Shown one piece after another: positions 33,557 through 45,427 of a stretch of 64,000 nucleotides of DNA. Both the position numbers and the translations under genes were made by a program. The notes below the pieces were generated by a model. The model searched no databases and was not told where the DNA came from. It worked only from the letters and a program-made list of their open reading frames with translations. Position 1 is the stretch's first letter; every line of letters begins with the position of its first letter. Source of the stretch: Tetradesmus obliquus (lineage: Eukaryota > Chlorophyta > Chlorophyceae > Sphaeropleales > Scenedesmaceae); the NCBI GenBank assembly GCA_030272155.1, contig CP126201.1, forward strand, positions 4,636,501-4,700,500. The letters are read 5' to 3'.

Positions 33557-34924
33557 CTCACCGCCACTAGGATGATCAGTGCATCAGCGCAGCCCTGCAG
33601 CGCCATGCCCACAGCCCAGAAGGAGAATGCCACTGCAGGCGCAACCACAAAGATAAGCTGTCGTGCACAGAAGAAAGGCGACTTTAAATAGGCTATAACA
33701 GATGGGAAGATAGGCGGCATGTAATACAGGCTACTTCAGATAGCCAATGGCGGCAGCAGGGGTGATTCAAGATAACACGCAAAGCCCACTTTGTGCACTG
33801 TAAGCCTGCTTGTGCCTGAACAGCGCAAACGCCACTGGCTTGCAGGAGCTGGCACATTGCATGTGTCTGTGTTTGCCGCTGTTCCTGAAAATTGCATGCA
33901 AGGCACTGCAATCATTTCAAGATCCAACATTCAAAACCCATCATGCAGCCAAGCTGCAGTGCAGGCCGTACTTGAGCTGTGATGTCTGCAGCACAGCGCC
34001 ACACACCTTTTGCTGCCGTCTGAGGGCCAATGGTTGGAGCGCCAAACGTATACAGCACCATATCCAGCTGCACGCAGCCACAGCAACACATGTCAGTGCT
34101 CAGCTCAATGTGTGCATTGACAGCGTGCAGCAGCGTTAGCGAACCAGCCAGGAAGGACTGCTAGTTCAGGATGTTGTTGGTTCTAACCCCTGCTGCTGCT
34201 GACATCCAGCCCCTGAACGACCATGCTGCTGCATACTCAGCTGAGCAACGCATGCTGCGTCGCCCTGTCTGCAGCACTGTCTGCATGTCCGCCGACGCAC
34301 CAGCGCAGCTGCACTACAGCACCATATAGACACATCGTGGACATCATCCTACCAGAAAGCTGCAGCCTCGCTGCAGATCACAAGCACAGCAATGACGCCA
34401 TCGGCATAACAATGCATGAACACCTGGGCGCGTGGTGTGCAGACTGCATGCGTTGGTGTCTATGGTGTTCACTCTCTTTTTCTGGTCTCAGACCATGTGT
34501 TCACCCTGTTGTGGCTTCTACCGTCGAAGATGGTGCCAGGACCCACATGTAGCTTCCCTCTCTCAACTGTAACTCACCACAGGCAGCGCCAGCAGCACGC
34601 CAGCAGCTGTGCCGTAGCCCCAGCGCAGCTGCCCAGCGTGTTGGGCCAGAGCAGGTGGCACTGATTTAGCATTGATTTAGCATAAGTTTAGCGGCATTAA
34701 CCAAGCATACATAAACTTACCACAGGCAGTGCCAGCAGCACGCCAGCAGCTGTGCCGTAGCCCCAGCGCAGCCTGCTCAGTGTGTTGGGCCAGAGCAGGT
34801 GGCCCCAGAAGAACAGCGTGACCTGCAGCGCCATGCTGGTGACCGACATGCAGGTCTGAAGCACGCGCGAGGGGTAGAAGTGCTGCAGGGAGCGCAGCAT
34901 CAGCAGCATCAGCATCAGCAGCAT

Positions 34925-34983
<59 letters not shown>

Positions 34984-35916
34984 GCAGCAGTGACAGGGTT
35001 GCCCACCATGCAAAGTGTGTTGTTGGTGCAGCGTAAGTCTTAAGCATGGTCAACATGAGTCCTTTGCAGTTTGATTGTGTTGGTTGTGGCTGGCTGCGGC
35101 GGCATCTCCCATGGCGCATCAGGGCAACCAGGGCAACAACAGCTAGCTTGCTGTGCGGCTGTTTGCACAGACCTTGGCAGAGCAGCCACTGTGATGCAGC
35201 CTTACCGCGTAGAATGCATTGAGGAAGTCCATCGACTGGTTGATAGCTTCCCTTGGGGCCACCAGCCCTGCAGTTAAAAAGGGACGCATCAGCACAGGAG
35301 CCAATTGTTGTTTTTTTCAGAATATCACATGCTGCGCATGTTATGGTGGGCCAAAGCACCAGCAAGCAAGCCAGCATGTCTGCTGTAGATCTCCTGATGC
35401 TCATCAGGTTGATTCCCGTTCTTACCTGTGCCCAGCAGATAGAAACACACCATGATCAGTGTGTTCTGCAAGGACAGTTGCAGCAGGCGCAGCAGCGGAA
35501 CTGTCAGGCTAAGGGTGTCAGGCCCCTGTTACAATTTGCTGTATCAGTATACATTGATGCTTAGAACACCATTAAAAACCATCGCACGTCTTAGAGCAAG
35601 CCGCTGTGAAAAAATATGTCCCGGATTGTGCAGGCTGCCTGTTCTGGGATTGCCTAGCTACAGGGCAGCCCATGTACTGATGGCAACTGAGCTGCTGCTG
35701 TTCAGCTGCTTCACAGCCCGGAACCGTTCGGCGCTGCGAGTCTGCTGCAGCTACTGCACATATACAAGTTTATATGTGCATACACGATGCGCGTATTTTC
35801 TGTTTCAAGCTGTATGCAGTCGGGCTGTTGTAGCTTTCGGAAGGTCGTAGCCAGCGACGTGCGCTAGCCCTGCACACCTTGGGCAGCCCCGCTTCGAAAC
35901 GTGTTCCAGCCGCCAT
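28330..35916 (-). CDS. Equilibrative nucleoside transporter (ENT/SLC29)-like membrane protein with long low-complexity loop
   Basis: Twelve exons join in phase: 35916-35878, 35465-35426, 35267-35206, 34882-34721, 33657-33562, 33065-33027, 32643-32427, 31847-30795, 30280-30169, 29828-29738, 29178-28943 and 28477-28330 (TGA). The N-terminus MAAGTRFEAGLPK leads into TM1 (MVCFYLLGTGLVAPREAINQ; ENTs have LLG..LLPWN). IGPSYVH + AFVAGKATSGLTMASLRVLS matches the ENT signature before TM7 (P..Y..A...GQ.LAG...S..R), followed by a TM ending FLIAAVVLPRL. Exon 8 is a ~350-residue cytosolic loop with an Asp run, poly-Ala (21) and poly-Gln (13). TM8-11 follow, with WYIQLILMAQQAGSF in the ENT DFxGR region and the C-terminus YILGLVISWLWVLVR. 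Substrate is inferred to be nucleosides. Intron 9 uses a GC donor at 30168. Exon 9 has a second, phase-compatible copy near 30355-30455. Confidence 0.7.
30449..30541. repeat. (CAG)31 microsatellite in ENT intron 8
   Basis: An uninterrupted CAG run of 93 bases, the longest in the window, lies in the intron next to the duplicated exon 9 copy. Confidence 0.95.
31558..31620 (-). repeat. Coding (GCA)21 run giving poly-alanine in the ENT loop
   Basis: Twenty-one triplets are read as Ala within exon 8 of the ENT-like gene. A (CAG)-type run near 31282-31320 is read as Gln in the same exon. Confidence 0.9.
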
Positions 35917-37228
35917 CTTCTTGCTTATAAGCTGCTAATCAAAATGAAACAGCTTGCTATTTCGCTGTCTGTTCGAGACCTCTTCCAGAGTGGATCTCGG
36001 CACGCCAGCTATATCCAGATATTAGTTGACAATCTAATTCCAGGTTCACGTATATGATCATAATATGGTGGAGGTGACCGGAAAGCGATGTTGAATTGAA
36101 GCATAAGCGTGACAGTGTAACCCCTGCACAGTGACAGCAAGCCTGACAGTGGCAGCACAACAGCTGTACAAGCCGCAGTGTGTTGCCTTGAATGCTGAAC
36201 CTTTTTAACCTTGATTGTTAACAACTCAACTCAACTATACACACACTGTACGGAAAAATCTCAGCATCCATGCCAGCAAATAAGTCAATCATCACAATGT
36301 AACACAACGGCAGTAGTAAGCGTTCAGGCACCGTATTTTGACCGGTGACTCACATCGCACAGTCCAGGGAATGCTGCTTGGGGTGCCTGGCGCTGACCTG
36401 AACAAATTGCATCCCCAAAGCCTTGTGAACACACGCCTGTGTGGGGAGCCGCTGTTGCAGTGCTCTTGTTCTCCATACTGCGAGCTGAATCAACATATGC
36501 GTAATGGTTGACAAGCAAGGGCAGGGCTACAACTGAGGCCAAATGTTACATGCTATGACCCGAATAAAACCGGGCTGATGATGACATAGGTTGCGTCTCT
36601 GTTAGGCTGAGAGTGTTCGCCAGAACTAAAAGAGTCACTGCTGGCGGCCAGCAGCAGCAGCAGCCTTGCACGACAAACGCAACAGGGGCTTTGCTGCAGT
36701 TACCCACTCTCTGCTCAGCCACTAAAGTAAGAGAATGAAATGCATCAAGCCGGCACTTTTCAGCTGGCTTGGTTGCGTCATCCCTGCCAATGGGTCAGTC
36801 ATATGTAAGATAAGAATATCCTACACGGTTATACAACGTAAAGTTGATATGTCAAATTGACAGTGAGTCAGCAGCTGTGCTTCAACCACAGTCACACAAG
36901 TCGATTGTCAGCAGTATCGTGATGATGTTGTGAAGGCCCCTAGGGTGTAACAAAAAGGCCCCCAGGGTGTAACAACAAAGCCCCCCCCCGGGCCGTCAAC
37001 CAGCATCAACACGTCAAGTTACGCTACATCACAGCAGGCATGGCCTTGCAACTCAGGACTGTAAGGACCCCATGCAAACATCCAACACTGCAACAGGTTG
37101 GCGCACTTATACACACTCACTGCCATTGCTCGGCAGGCTGCACCCAGCTCAACTGCGCAGCAGCCCACCCTGCAGAAACTTCCGTTGACTACTTTCCTGC
37201 AAGCACGCACTCAAAACCAATGCAAAAA
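35917..37228. other. Intergenic spacer between ENT start and hydrolase stop
   Basis: No gene was recognised. A minus-strand TTATAAG element lies ~15 bases upstream of the ENT start codon. Positions 36940-36990 hold two copies of a CCCCAGGGTGTAACAA-like unit next to a C run. A minus-strand TGTAA at about 36543 could serve the hydrolase 3' end. Confidence 0.5.
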
Positions 37229-37379
37229 CTACCGCCTTGCCGGCTCTGCGCGCACCACCAGTGTCACATTCTGGCCCAGCATGCGTGAGCTTGCCGTGCC
37301 GCCGTAGTTGGCCCACTGGTTCATGTCTGCGCGGCTGAGGGGGTTGGCAAAGCTGAAGAACTCCAGCGTGGTGCTGCAG

Positions 37380-37415
<36 letters not shown>

Positions 37416-40400
37416 GACAGCGGCGGCGGCAGCAGCAGCAGCAGCGATGTTATGGAGAAGCCTCGCATGAGGACTCACGTGTGCTGCGGCATTGCACAGC
37501 AGCTACATGCGCACTCGGCAGCACATGCTGCCAGCATTAGGCAAGCATCACAATGGTTTGCATAGAGAACGTAGCATCCACACCGCCCCAAACAAACACC
37601 ACTCACGTTATGACCGCCTGCACATTCGAAAATGGGATGCCGTGCCCTTCCCCCGGGAACTGCAGCATCCAGGATCCCAGCAGCTTCCACGCGCCCAGCA
37701 GCGCGTTGCGCACCGGCATGAGCCTGTCTTGCACGCCGTGCAGGATGAGCACGCGGTTGGGCACTGCCCCAAGCTTGCCTATGATGGTTCCGTCCATGAA
37801 GAACTTGACCGTGGCCTGGCTCTGCTCAAGGAGAGACTGTTGCAATATGAAAGAATAGCAGGAGTGGGCAGCGGGCATGCATGTGTGAAGGTTGGCAGTG
37901 GATGGAGTGGTGCAGCACAGGGCATACCGTCCGTGAAGAACTTGACCGTGGCCTGGCTCTGCTCAAGGAGAGACTGTTGCAGCAGCAGCAGCAGCAGCAG
38001 CAGCAGCACCAATGGACAGTGGGCATGCGGTGGTAGTGATGATGGTGCCGTCCATGAAGAACTTGACCGTGGCCCGGCTCTGCTCCAGCAGCGACTGTTC
38101 GGTATCATGAGCAGCAGAAAGCGCAGCAAAGATGGACGTATGACAGTGGAGTGGGAATCAGGAGCTAGCAAGTGAGCGCCTGGATGTAGGCAGCTGCTTT
38201 GCTTAAGCATTTTCCTGCTCTGGCTCTGTCAACGAATTGTGCAGCTGGTTCTGACCGGGTCAAGCTTTCGTCGATGCTGTAGCAGCTGTCCAGCCGCAAA
38301 GGCATGCTGGCTGCGCTGCAGCGTTCTGCCAGCAGCCTGGCCGCTCACCCGCTGCCCCAACGGCGTGGGCAGATTGAGGCTCTGGTAGAATGAGGTGTAG
38401 GAGGCGTAGAACGAACACACCGCTGCGGAAGCAGCAGCAGCAGCAGCAGCAATAGCAGGAAGCAGGTGCAGGACACATGCATCATTGAATGCCGCGCGTA
38501 GTTTATCCTCTTGGTTTTGCAGCATGCACTGCTTGCTATCCATGTGCAGCTGCCCTCTTCCCTGCTTCCAGCCTGAAAATGTACGGCAGGACGGCAGAGC
38601 TGCTTCGCGCAAACCACCACTAGTTGAACGTATGCATGACACAGAACTGGCCAACCCACCGCACAGCAGCACAACTAGGGACGCACTATGTACAGCAGGA
38701 CAGCTGCACTGCTTCGCGCAAACCACCGCCAGCTAAATGTACGCCTGACACATAACCAGATATCCCACCGCATCACCATTGATGATGCATTATGTTCGGC
38801 AGGACGGCAGAGCTGCTTCACGCAATCCAGCTGACTGCATGCCTGACCCGCATCTGACTACCCCACCACCACCACACACCTTCATCCTTCAGCCCTCCAG
38901 GGAACAGGTATGGCAGCATTGCGGTGTAGTTCTGCTCAAACCTTGCAAGGCTTTGCGTAACAGGCTCAGGAGGCAGCAGCGCATCAGGCCCGCCCGGGCT
39001 GCCTGCTGCAATAATGACATTGCCGACCTTGTTCGGGTGGTAGGCTAGCAAGCCATAGCCCACGAACGCACCCACAGACCAACTGCAATGCAAGCAGTCA
39101 GCAGCAAGCAATAAGCGAGTGAGCAGGAGCGATGGAATTGTTGGGGTGGCAGGCAGCAGCGCATCGGGGCCGTCCGGGCTGCCTGCTGCAATAATAACGT
39201 TGCCGACCTTGTTGGGGTGGTAGGCTAGCAAGCCGTACCCCACGAATGCGCCCACCGACCAGCTGCGATGAGAGCAGTCAGCAGCAAACAATAAGCGAGT
39301 GAGCAGGAGCCGTAATATGGTTGGGGTAGTAGGCTTTGTAGCTTTGTGATCAGCGCTGCCGTGCTGTTGGGTTTATCGGCAGCAACACAACAGTGCAGCT
39401 AGTGCCAGCAGCACCTCACCTCCATATGTCAGGCGTGCTCAGGCCCAGCATTGTGATCAGTACTGCCGTGCTGTTGGCCATGAGGGGGATGCTGAGTGGT
39501 GTGCGGCAATCTCTGCATGCCTTATGCATCACATCACAACCCAAACAGGAGCCGCCAAGCCACAACCCAACCCAACGTCCTGGCTCCTGAGCAGCAACAT
39601 AACTGTTATGTAACAGCTGCCACGCCAGCAGTGCCTCACCTCCATATGTCAGGCGTGCTTAGGCCCAGCTTTGTGATCAGAGCTGCCGTGCTTTTGGCTC
39701 ATCAGCAGCAACACAACAGTGCAGCTAGTGCCAGCGGTGCCGCACCTCCAGATGTCAGGCATGTTCAGGCCTAGCTTTGTGATCAGCGCTGCCGTGCTGT
39801 TGGCTTATCAGCAGCAACACAACAGTGCAGCTAGTGCCAACGGCGCCTCACCTCCATATGTCAGGCATAACAGTCATGTAACAGCTGCCACGCCAGCGGT
39901 GCCTCACCTCCATATGTCAGGCGTGCTCAGGCCCAGCTTTGTGATCAGTGCTGCCGTGCTGTTAGCCATGAGGGGGATGCTGAGTGGTGTGCTGCTGTTG
40001 TCGGTGCTGAGCCCGGTGCGCATGTTGTCAAAAATGACGACCTCACGGCTGTCTGCCAGGCGCTGCAGCAGCTGCGGTCAGATAACAGAACATCAGGGCA
40101 GCAGCGGCAGCAGCAGGACTTATAAATCATGAGCTTGTCAGAAGTGATGACCTCGCGGCTGTCTGCCAGCCGCTGCAGCAGCTGCGGTCCCAAAATAGAG
40201 CAGCAAGGCAGCAGCAGCAGCAGCAGGAGTGCTAAGATCACCATTTTGACAAATATGACGACCTTGCGGCTGTCAGCCAGCCGCTGCAGCAGCTGCTGAC
40301 ACAAACACAGCAGCATGGCGGCGGCAGCGGCAGCAGCATGAGCGCTGACAATTACTATTATCATAATGACGACCTCGCGGCTGTCTGCCAGCCGCTGCAG

Positions 40401-41601
40401 CAGCTGCGGTCAGATTTCAGAACATCATGGCAGCGGTGGCAGCGGTGGCAGCAGCAGCAACAGCAGCAGGGTTATTGAATCATCAATTTGTCCTTAATGA
40501 AAACCTCGCGGCTGTCTGCCAGCCACTGCAGCAGCCGTGGTTGCAAACGGAGCGAGCAACAGCAGGCGTGCGAAAGCGGTGAGAATTGTTGTGAAGCCTC
40601 AGCAGTTACGCTTTCACGTTACTTTTCAAGGTACTCGCTGCACAACCACGATCAACTGTGTTGGGCAGCGCTGCCTAGGAACACGTGATGCAGCTGCTCC
40701 ACGGACTTATGTTGCCCCAGCTAGGATATAACATGTCATTTTTTTAAATTCTAACATGTTACAAACTCACCGGGATGGGCCACATGTACATTGTGAGGCC
40801 CCAGCCTGAGATGAACACCACGGGCGCAGGGTCCTTGCGCTTGGTGCTCAAGGCAGCCGGCTGCAGCGGCGGCAGGTTAGGCGTCAGCGGGCCGAAGCGG
40901 TGGTACGCGTAGCGCACGCTGCCTGCACATCACAGCAAGAGACAAGAGGCACACCACAGGGTGTGTTATAAATCAAAGCTTCGTTACAGTCAGTATGTGC
41001 AAGGGTTCAAGGGTTGCGGTGGTAGGCGTAGAGCGCACTGCCGGCAGTTCACAACATTCCGCGTCTGTCAAGTGGATACAGTTTAGAAGTTGCGCTCATC
41101 AGCACCGCAGACTACACACCAAAGAAGAACTGAGCACAGCACTTGCAAGGGCGACACAGCTTGATCCAGGCAACGCACTGCAGTTGCGGCACCACCTTAA
41201 ACTCACCGACTTGGATGTACTGCCGCTGGCCCACAAATGACACGTCATACGTCAGCGTGTTGTCTAGGCACTGCGGGAAGGGGTACACTGGCTTCCAAGT
41301 CTTGCTGGCAGCGCTGACTGTGCCGCCTGTCCTGGGGCCTGTGACAACGCTTGCTGTTGATGCAGGGGTGCCGAAAGAAGGCACAAGCCCAGGCTGTGCC
41401 GCAACTGCTGCCTCTGCATTGGCTGGCTTGTGTGCGTGCACCACTGGCTGTGAGTCACCCGCACCACCAGCTGGGATGCTGCTGCTGCTGCCACCCGTGC
41501 TGCTGCTGCTGCCGCCGGTGCTCATGCTGCTGCTGCTACTGCTGCTGCCGCCCACAACGCTGCTGCCACTGCCCGGCCGTGGCATTGAGCCAGCCAGGGG
41601 G

Positions 41602-41646
<45 letters not shown>

Positions 41647-42499
41647 GATGGTGATGGCATCCACCCAGATGGCTGCTGCTGCTGCTGCTGCTGCTGCTGG
41701 TTTGGTGCCGCTCCTGGCTGCTGCACACCCATAGCCATGCCTTGTGGAGCTGCGCCACCGTTGACCTGCGCTGCTGCTGTTGCTGCCAGCTGAGCTGCTG
41801 CTGCAGCTGCTATGTCAGCAGGGGGCGGGCCCCTGACAACTGTCTTGCGCGTGGCAGTGTAACTTTCTGTCGTCACGACATAAGAGTCATCGGCTGTTGC
41901 TGCGTCTCCACTGCTGCTGCTGCTGGTGCTAGAACTGCTGCTACTGTGTACGGTGCTGCGGTTCTGTTGCGATGCTGCTGGTGCTGCTGCATGTAGCAGC
42001 AGGCTCAGCAGCAGCAAGCAGCCTGGACAACAGGACACCGACATGCACAGGGACAGGCACAATGCATTGTTAGTGCCAGGCTTAGTTGACTTGCTGGAAC
42101 TGTTGCATTTCAACTAGGATTGTTCATGCTGTAGCTGTTGCACGTCAGAATCCAGCATTTCACCACTGACTAGCATGGCAGAACCTTGGCGGTTGGCAGG
42201 GCTGTGCTGGGTTGCTGCATTGTAAGCTTCGGAGCTGCTGCTGGCATCCTCGACATGAAATGAACGGCATTTATGTTGTGAATAGTACTAGGAATGCGCT
42301 GCACACATGCAGCAAGGGCCCTCATACTGCACTGCTGCACAGTCACCCTGCAGCTCTGCTGTCACTGCTGCCTGGCTTCATTCCGAGGGTACAAAAGATC
42401 AGCACACCGCCGAAAATAATACAAATGACGAATCGTTCCAACTGTTCACTCACCTAGCTTTGCTAGCCGTGGTGCTGGATGTTGGCTCCGAAAAGCCAT
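37229..42499 (-). CDS. Secreted alpha/beta-hydrolase fold protein with Ser/Gln-rich N-terminal stalk
   Basis: Eight exons join in phase into about 606 residues: 42499-42454, 42022-41207, 40922-40771, 40062-39908, 39082-38880, 38422-38349, 37836-37607 and 37373-37229 (TAG). The start MAFRSQHPAPRLAKL joins GCLLLLSLLLHAAAPAAS, giving a classical signal peptide; an unspliced start at 42044 (MSVSCC) is the alternative. Residues ~30-250 are a Ser/Ala/Gln-rich stalk with a run of 14 Gln. The hydrolase core follows: PVVFISGWGLTMYMW (oxyanion strand), VVIFDNMRTGLSTD, the nucleophile elbow SWSVGAF (Ser), then VIIAAGSPGGPDALLP, and the acid and base in LILHGVQDRLMP and GEGHGIPF. The catalytic triad is therefore complete. 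Substrate is unknown. Exons 3, 4 and 7 have multiple copies in neighbouring introns. Confidence 0.82.
37925..38095 (-). repeat. Two extra copies of the start of hydrolase exon 7
   Basis: The stretch LLEQSQATVKFF, with its splice acceptor, occurs at 37800-37836 (used exon), 37925-37980 and 38045-38095. Both upstream copies keep the coding frame over the shared part. Confidence 0.85.
39160..39265 (-). repeat. Extra copy of hydrolase exon 4 (nucleophile-elbow exon)
   Basis: About 105 bases duplicate the first part of exon 4 (39082 downward), including acceptor, SWSVGAFVGYGLLAYHPNK and AAGSPDGPDALLP, with full reading frame and compatible phase. It could act as an alternative exon. Confidence 0.85.
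39335..39800 (-). repeat. Ladder of copies of the tail of hydrolase exon 3
   Basis: The exon 3 tail (LITKLGLSTPDIWR plus GT donor) recurs at about 39335-39380 (partial), 39417-39505, 39637-39697 and 39741-39801, with a further short piece at 39848-39867. The used exon end is at 39908. Confidence 0.85.
40145..40540 (-). repeat. Ladder of copies of the head of hydrolase exon 3
   Basis: The acceptor and first codons of exon 3 (CTGCAG then RLADSREV) recur at 40145-40187, 40255-40293, 40365-40411 and 40497-40539, about 110-130 bases apart, upstream of the used copy at 40062. Each is flanked by short CAG-rich sequence. Confidence 0.88.
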
Positions 42500-45427
42500 G
42501 CTGTCTGATCGCCACACCGTGCTAGATTCCTCTTAAGTAATAATAAAACATGAACTACAAAGAGATTTTTGGCGGTCCAGATGGCTATCAGTCGGCCAGA
42601 TGTCGCAGCTCTGTTGCAACAAGAAGTGTGGCAAGTCTCGTCAGCATGCAATCGCGGCACGCAACACAAATAAAACAGGAAGTAACGTAATGTTTCCGAG
42701 CCTGAGGAGTTGAGCTTCGTGAGCCGCACCGGTGTGTCACTCATCAGTGACAATCCGCTCACCTTCAGCAGCTGTCTGTTGTGGTGACGAGAGCCTGACG
42801 TAAAGTGCGAGTCAGCACCGAGACGGCTAAGGGCAGTTGGTGAGTTGACAGGGGACTATATCTGCTTACTGCTGGCAGGCCTCTGCTGCCAGGCTCCATG
42901 GTTCATAGTCAGCCATGCTTACCGCCACCATGTGGCACATGTACACACAGGAGACGGCAGCCTGCTTAGTACAGGGCCGCAGGACACAGCAGCCGGCAAA
43001 AGCAAGGTCGATTGGGGTTGAGACTCAGCAAGTGCGCATCCAGATTACACCAACGGTACTTGATGCACAACCACACAGTCATCAGGTTTGGCAGCGCTGC
43101 CACAACAACTGCAGGCTCCCAACCGCAATCTCATGAACTACTTGCGACTGACCTGCAACCTCGCAGAATGCCTGCACCTTTTCTGTCAGCCAACCAATGG
43201 TTTGCATGTGATACAGATTCAGCTGTGCAAACATCGCACTCGAAGGCACACTATTCCATGCAGCTTCCACCACCAGCATGGCCAAAAGGCCTCCGCACAG
43301 ACGGCCAGATCTCTCAAGCGCACTGAAACAAACAAATTGCTGGATCAGCTTCCAGCTGATCATACACAGTCGACACCAACACCAACCCATGCGCAGCATG
43401 CATCTTCTCACTCCCAAGCAAGCACGCATGCCTGCTGCTAGCCACTCCTGGCTCATACAAACAGCCAACGCTTGTGCGATGCTGTCATCACCCATCCCCA
43501 CAGCAAGCGTACTTACAAGAGCACCGAGTTAACAAAAGTACAGCAGGCCTGCCCAGCATAAGTATGCCGAAACGAGCAACCAGTCAACCACAGCGGCTGC
43601 CTGTACGTATTGACTGGTGTGGCGAGGAACACATGGGGCTTCCTAGTCTCCCCAACACACTGGCAGCATATATGCCAGCCGCAATGGCAGCGCAGTAGCG
43701 CTGCCGTGCAGACTGCCTGCTAGCCACATGCAACGTGCTGAATGCACGGCCAAGTGCAACCTTTGTGTGCAACGGAGCACCACAAAGAAAAGAACAAGAA
43801 GAATAGCCACAGTCAAAGGAGCTGCATAACCGCCAGCCACCCGCGTAAGATATATACTCATGCGCGGTTCAGCTTGGCGGCAGATGCTGTGCTCTGTATT
43901 GTACAAAGAATCAGTCCTAGCAAGCCTGAAGTGTGCTTGCACAACAGCAATCGCCCAGTCTGTGCGTCCCTGCAAGGCCCACAGGCGTACCAGGCGGTAA
44001 GGGCCAGGCGAGCAGCGCGGAAAGTATCAAAATGCGCCACACACCACATCATGCAGGAGACTGTGCCGCAGCAGACACATACATAACATCATGCCGCGCA
44101 CAATCCAGCAAGCGGCACAGGTAACAATGCTGTGCCCAATCCAGCAAGAAGCACACGTAACAATGAAAGACACAACACACACATGTGTGTAGCAGCAACA
44201 GGCTGCCTTGTGCTGCAACCCACGACTCCTCCAGTCGCCACAGGCTCCCAGCAGACGGACATACAGTGCGAGAAAAGCAAGAGAAAAGCAAATAGAAACC
44301 TCTGCTTACTGCTGGACAACCAACTTTGTGCATCACACACTTCCAACACGCACATGCACGCAGATGTTGCTTCGCACCTGCCATGCCTCAAGTTCTGAGC
44401 TCAGGGGCCGCCCGCTTGGGCGGCACCCTTCACTTGCAGAGATCATACAAAACAAAGCGACCTGCAAGGAGTCGGCCGCAGTGGTGCTTACTGCACTGCA
44501 CCTTCATTTCCCAGCTGGTGCTCACTTGCTGCACCTTCATTGTTATAACTTCAACTTGCTGACATGCACCGAAATAGAGCCCGCCACGGACCTAAAGCAA
44601 GCTCGCGTGAACCACATCCAATGTGTTTGAAACCAGCATGCCTTAGGACACAGCCAACTGCCAAAACAACAACATAACGTGCTGTTGCTGTGCCAGCACT
44701 GCCCATCATGTCCCTGGTGCAGAAAGCAGCAGCCATAAAGCACCAGCAGGCCGGGCCAGTGGCTGTAGAGCACACAGCACGGCGCCAGGGTGCTACAGGT
44801 CACACCACCAGCCAAACACAGGCCAACAGGCTGCTCGACCAGCTGCAGCACCCACATATGCAAGCACATACACCGTGTGCGAGCTGTGCGTTGCAGCACA
44901 GCCAGCAGAAAGCTGAAGGTAGTAGCACAAGCGATGATATGCGGGGTCACACTTGCAGTGTGTGCACACATCGTCACGATGTTGCATTTGCTCCGCCAGC
45001 ACACAGCGGCCATGGCACACTGGCGCTGTCAAGGCGTCACCAGCAGCTGCTGCCGCTACAAGATATGAGCAGTATGCAATCAACGGGTACTGGCACAATC
45101 AATCATCAGCCAACATGCACACACGACGCCTAACTCTTCCACTTTATAAGGCATCCAAAGCGTCATAACAACATCGCCAGCAAACAAGCTCAGCTTGCAG
45201 CTGGTCAGCAAGGCAGCTCGTGCTGCGGATGGCAGCAACAAGCACACCATGCTGCCCCTCAAACAAACTGCACATGCAGCACTCAACAGCACTGACAGCC
45301 TTTCTCTTCACCGACTGCTGGAAGAACCAGCGGCCGCATGCACTGGTAGCAGAGAAATCGCCGTGCTGCCAGCTGCAGGAATCTTGCAGGAGCAGCAGCA
45401 GCAGCTTCAAGCCTGGGCAGCTGCTGC
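42500..45427. other. 2.9-kb spacer with no recognised gene
   Basis: Only moderate ORFs occur on both strands (for example minus 43082-43501), with no family motifs or convincing splice chain. A minus-strand TTATAAA element at 45143-45149 and a downstream ATG near 45013 could mark an unrecognised or non-coding transcript. The rest may be the hydrolase promoter and LIL 3' UTR. Confidence 0.4.
45143..45149 (-). promoter_or_regulatory. TATA-like element without an assigned gene
   Basis: The minus strand reads CCTTATAAAGTGG around this position. No recognised gene starts just downstream (leftward), so it is only a candidate core promoter. Confidence 0.25.

Larger units (their letters stand above)
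29290..34660 (-). repeat. Exon copies inside ENT introns
   Basis: These segments were recognised: 34560-34660 (end of exon 4 with its donor, one base lost so the frame shifts), 32770-32850 (head of exon 7), 32290-32312 (tail of exon 7 with donor), 30355-30455 (most of exon 9 with an intact acceptor and frame) and 29290-29330 (head of exon 11, WPAVSTWYIQP). The span given covers all of them; the sequence between is intron and true exon. Confidence 0.85.

Noticed and set aside
33967..34190. Possible additional ENT helix (SFLAGSLTLLHAVNAH)
   Set aside because: Exons 4 and 5 join in phase 0 and give a continuous ENT layout without it. A clear acceptor/donor pair in phase was not found.
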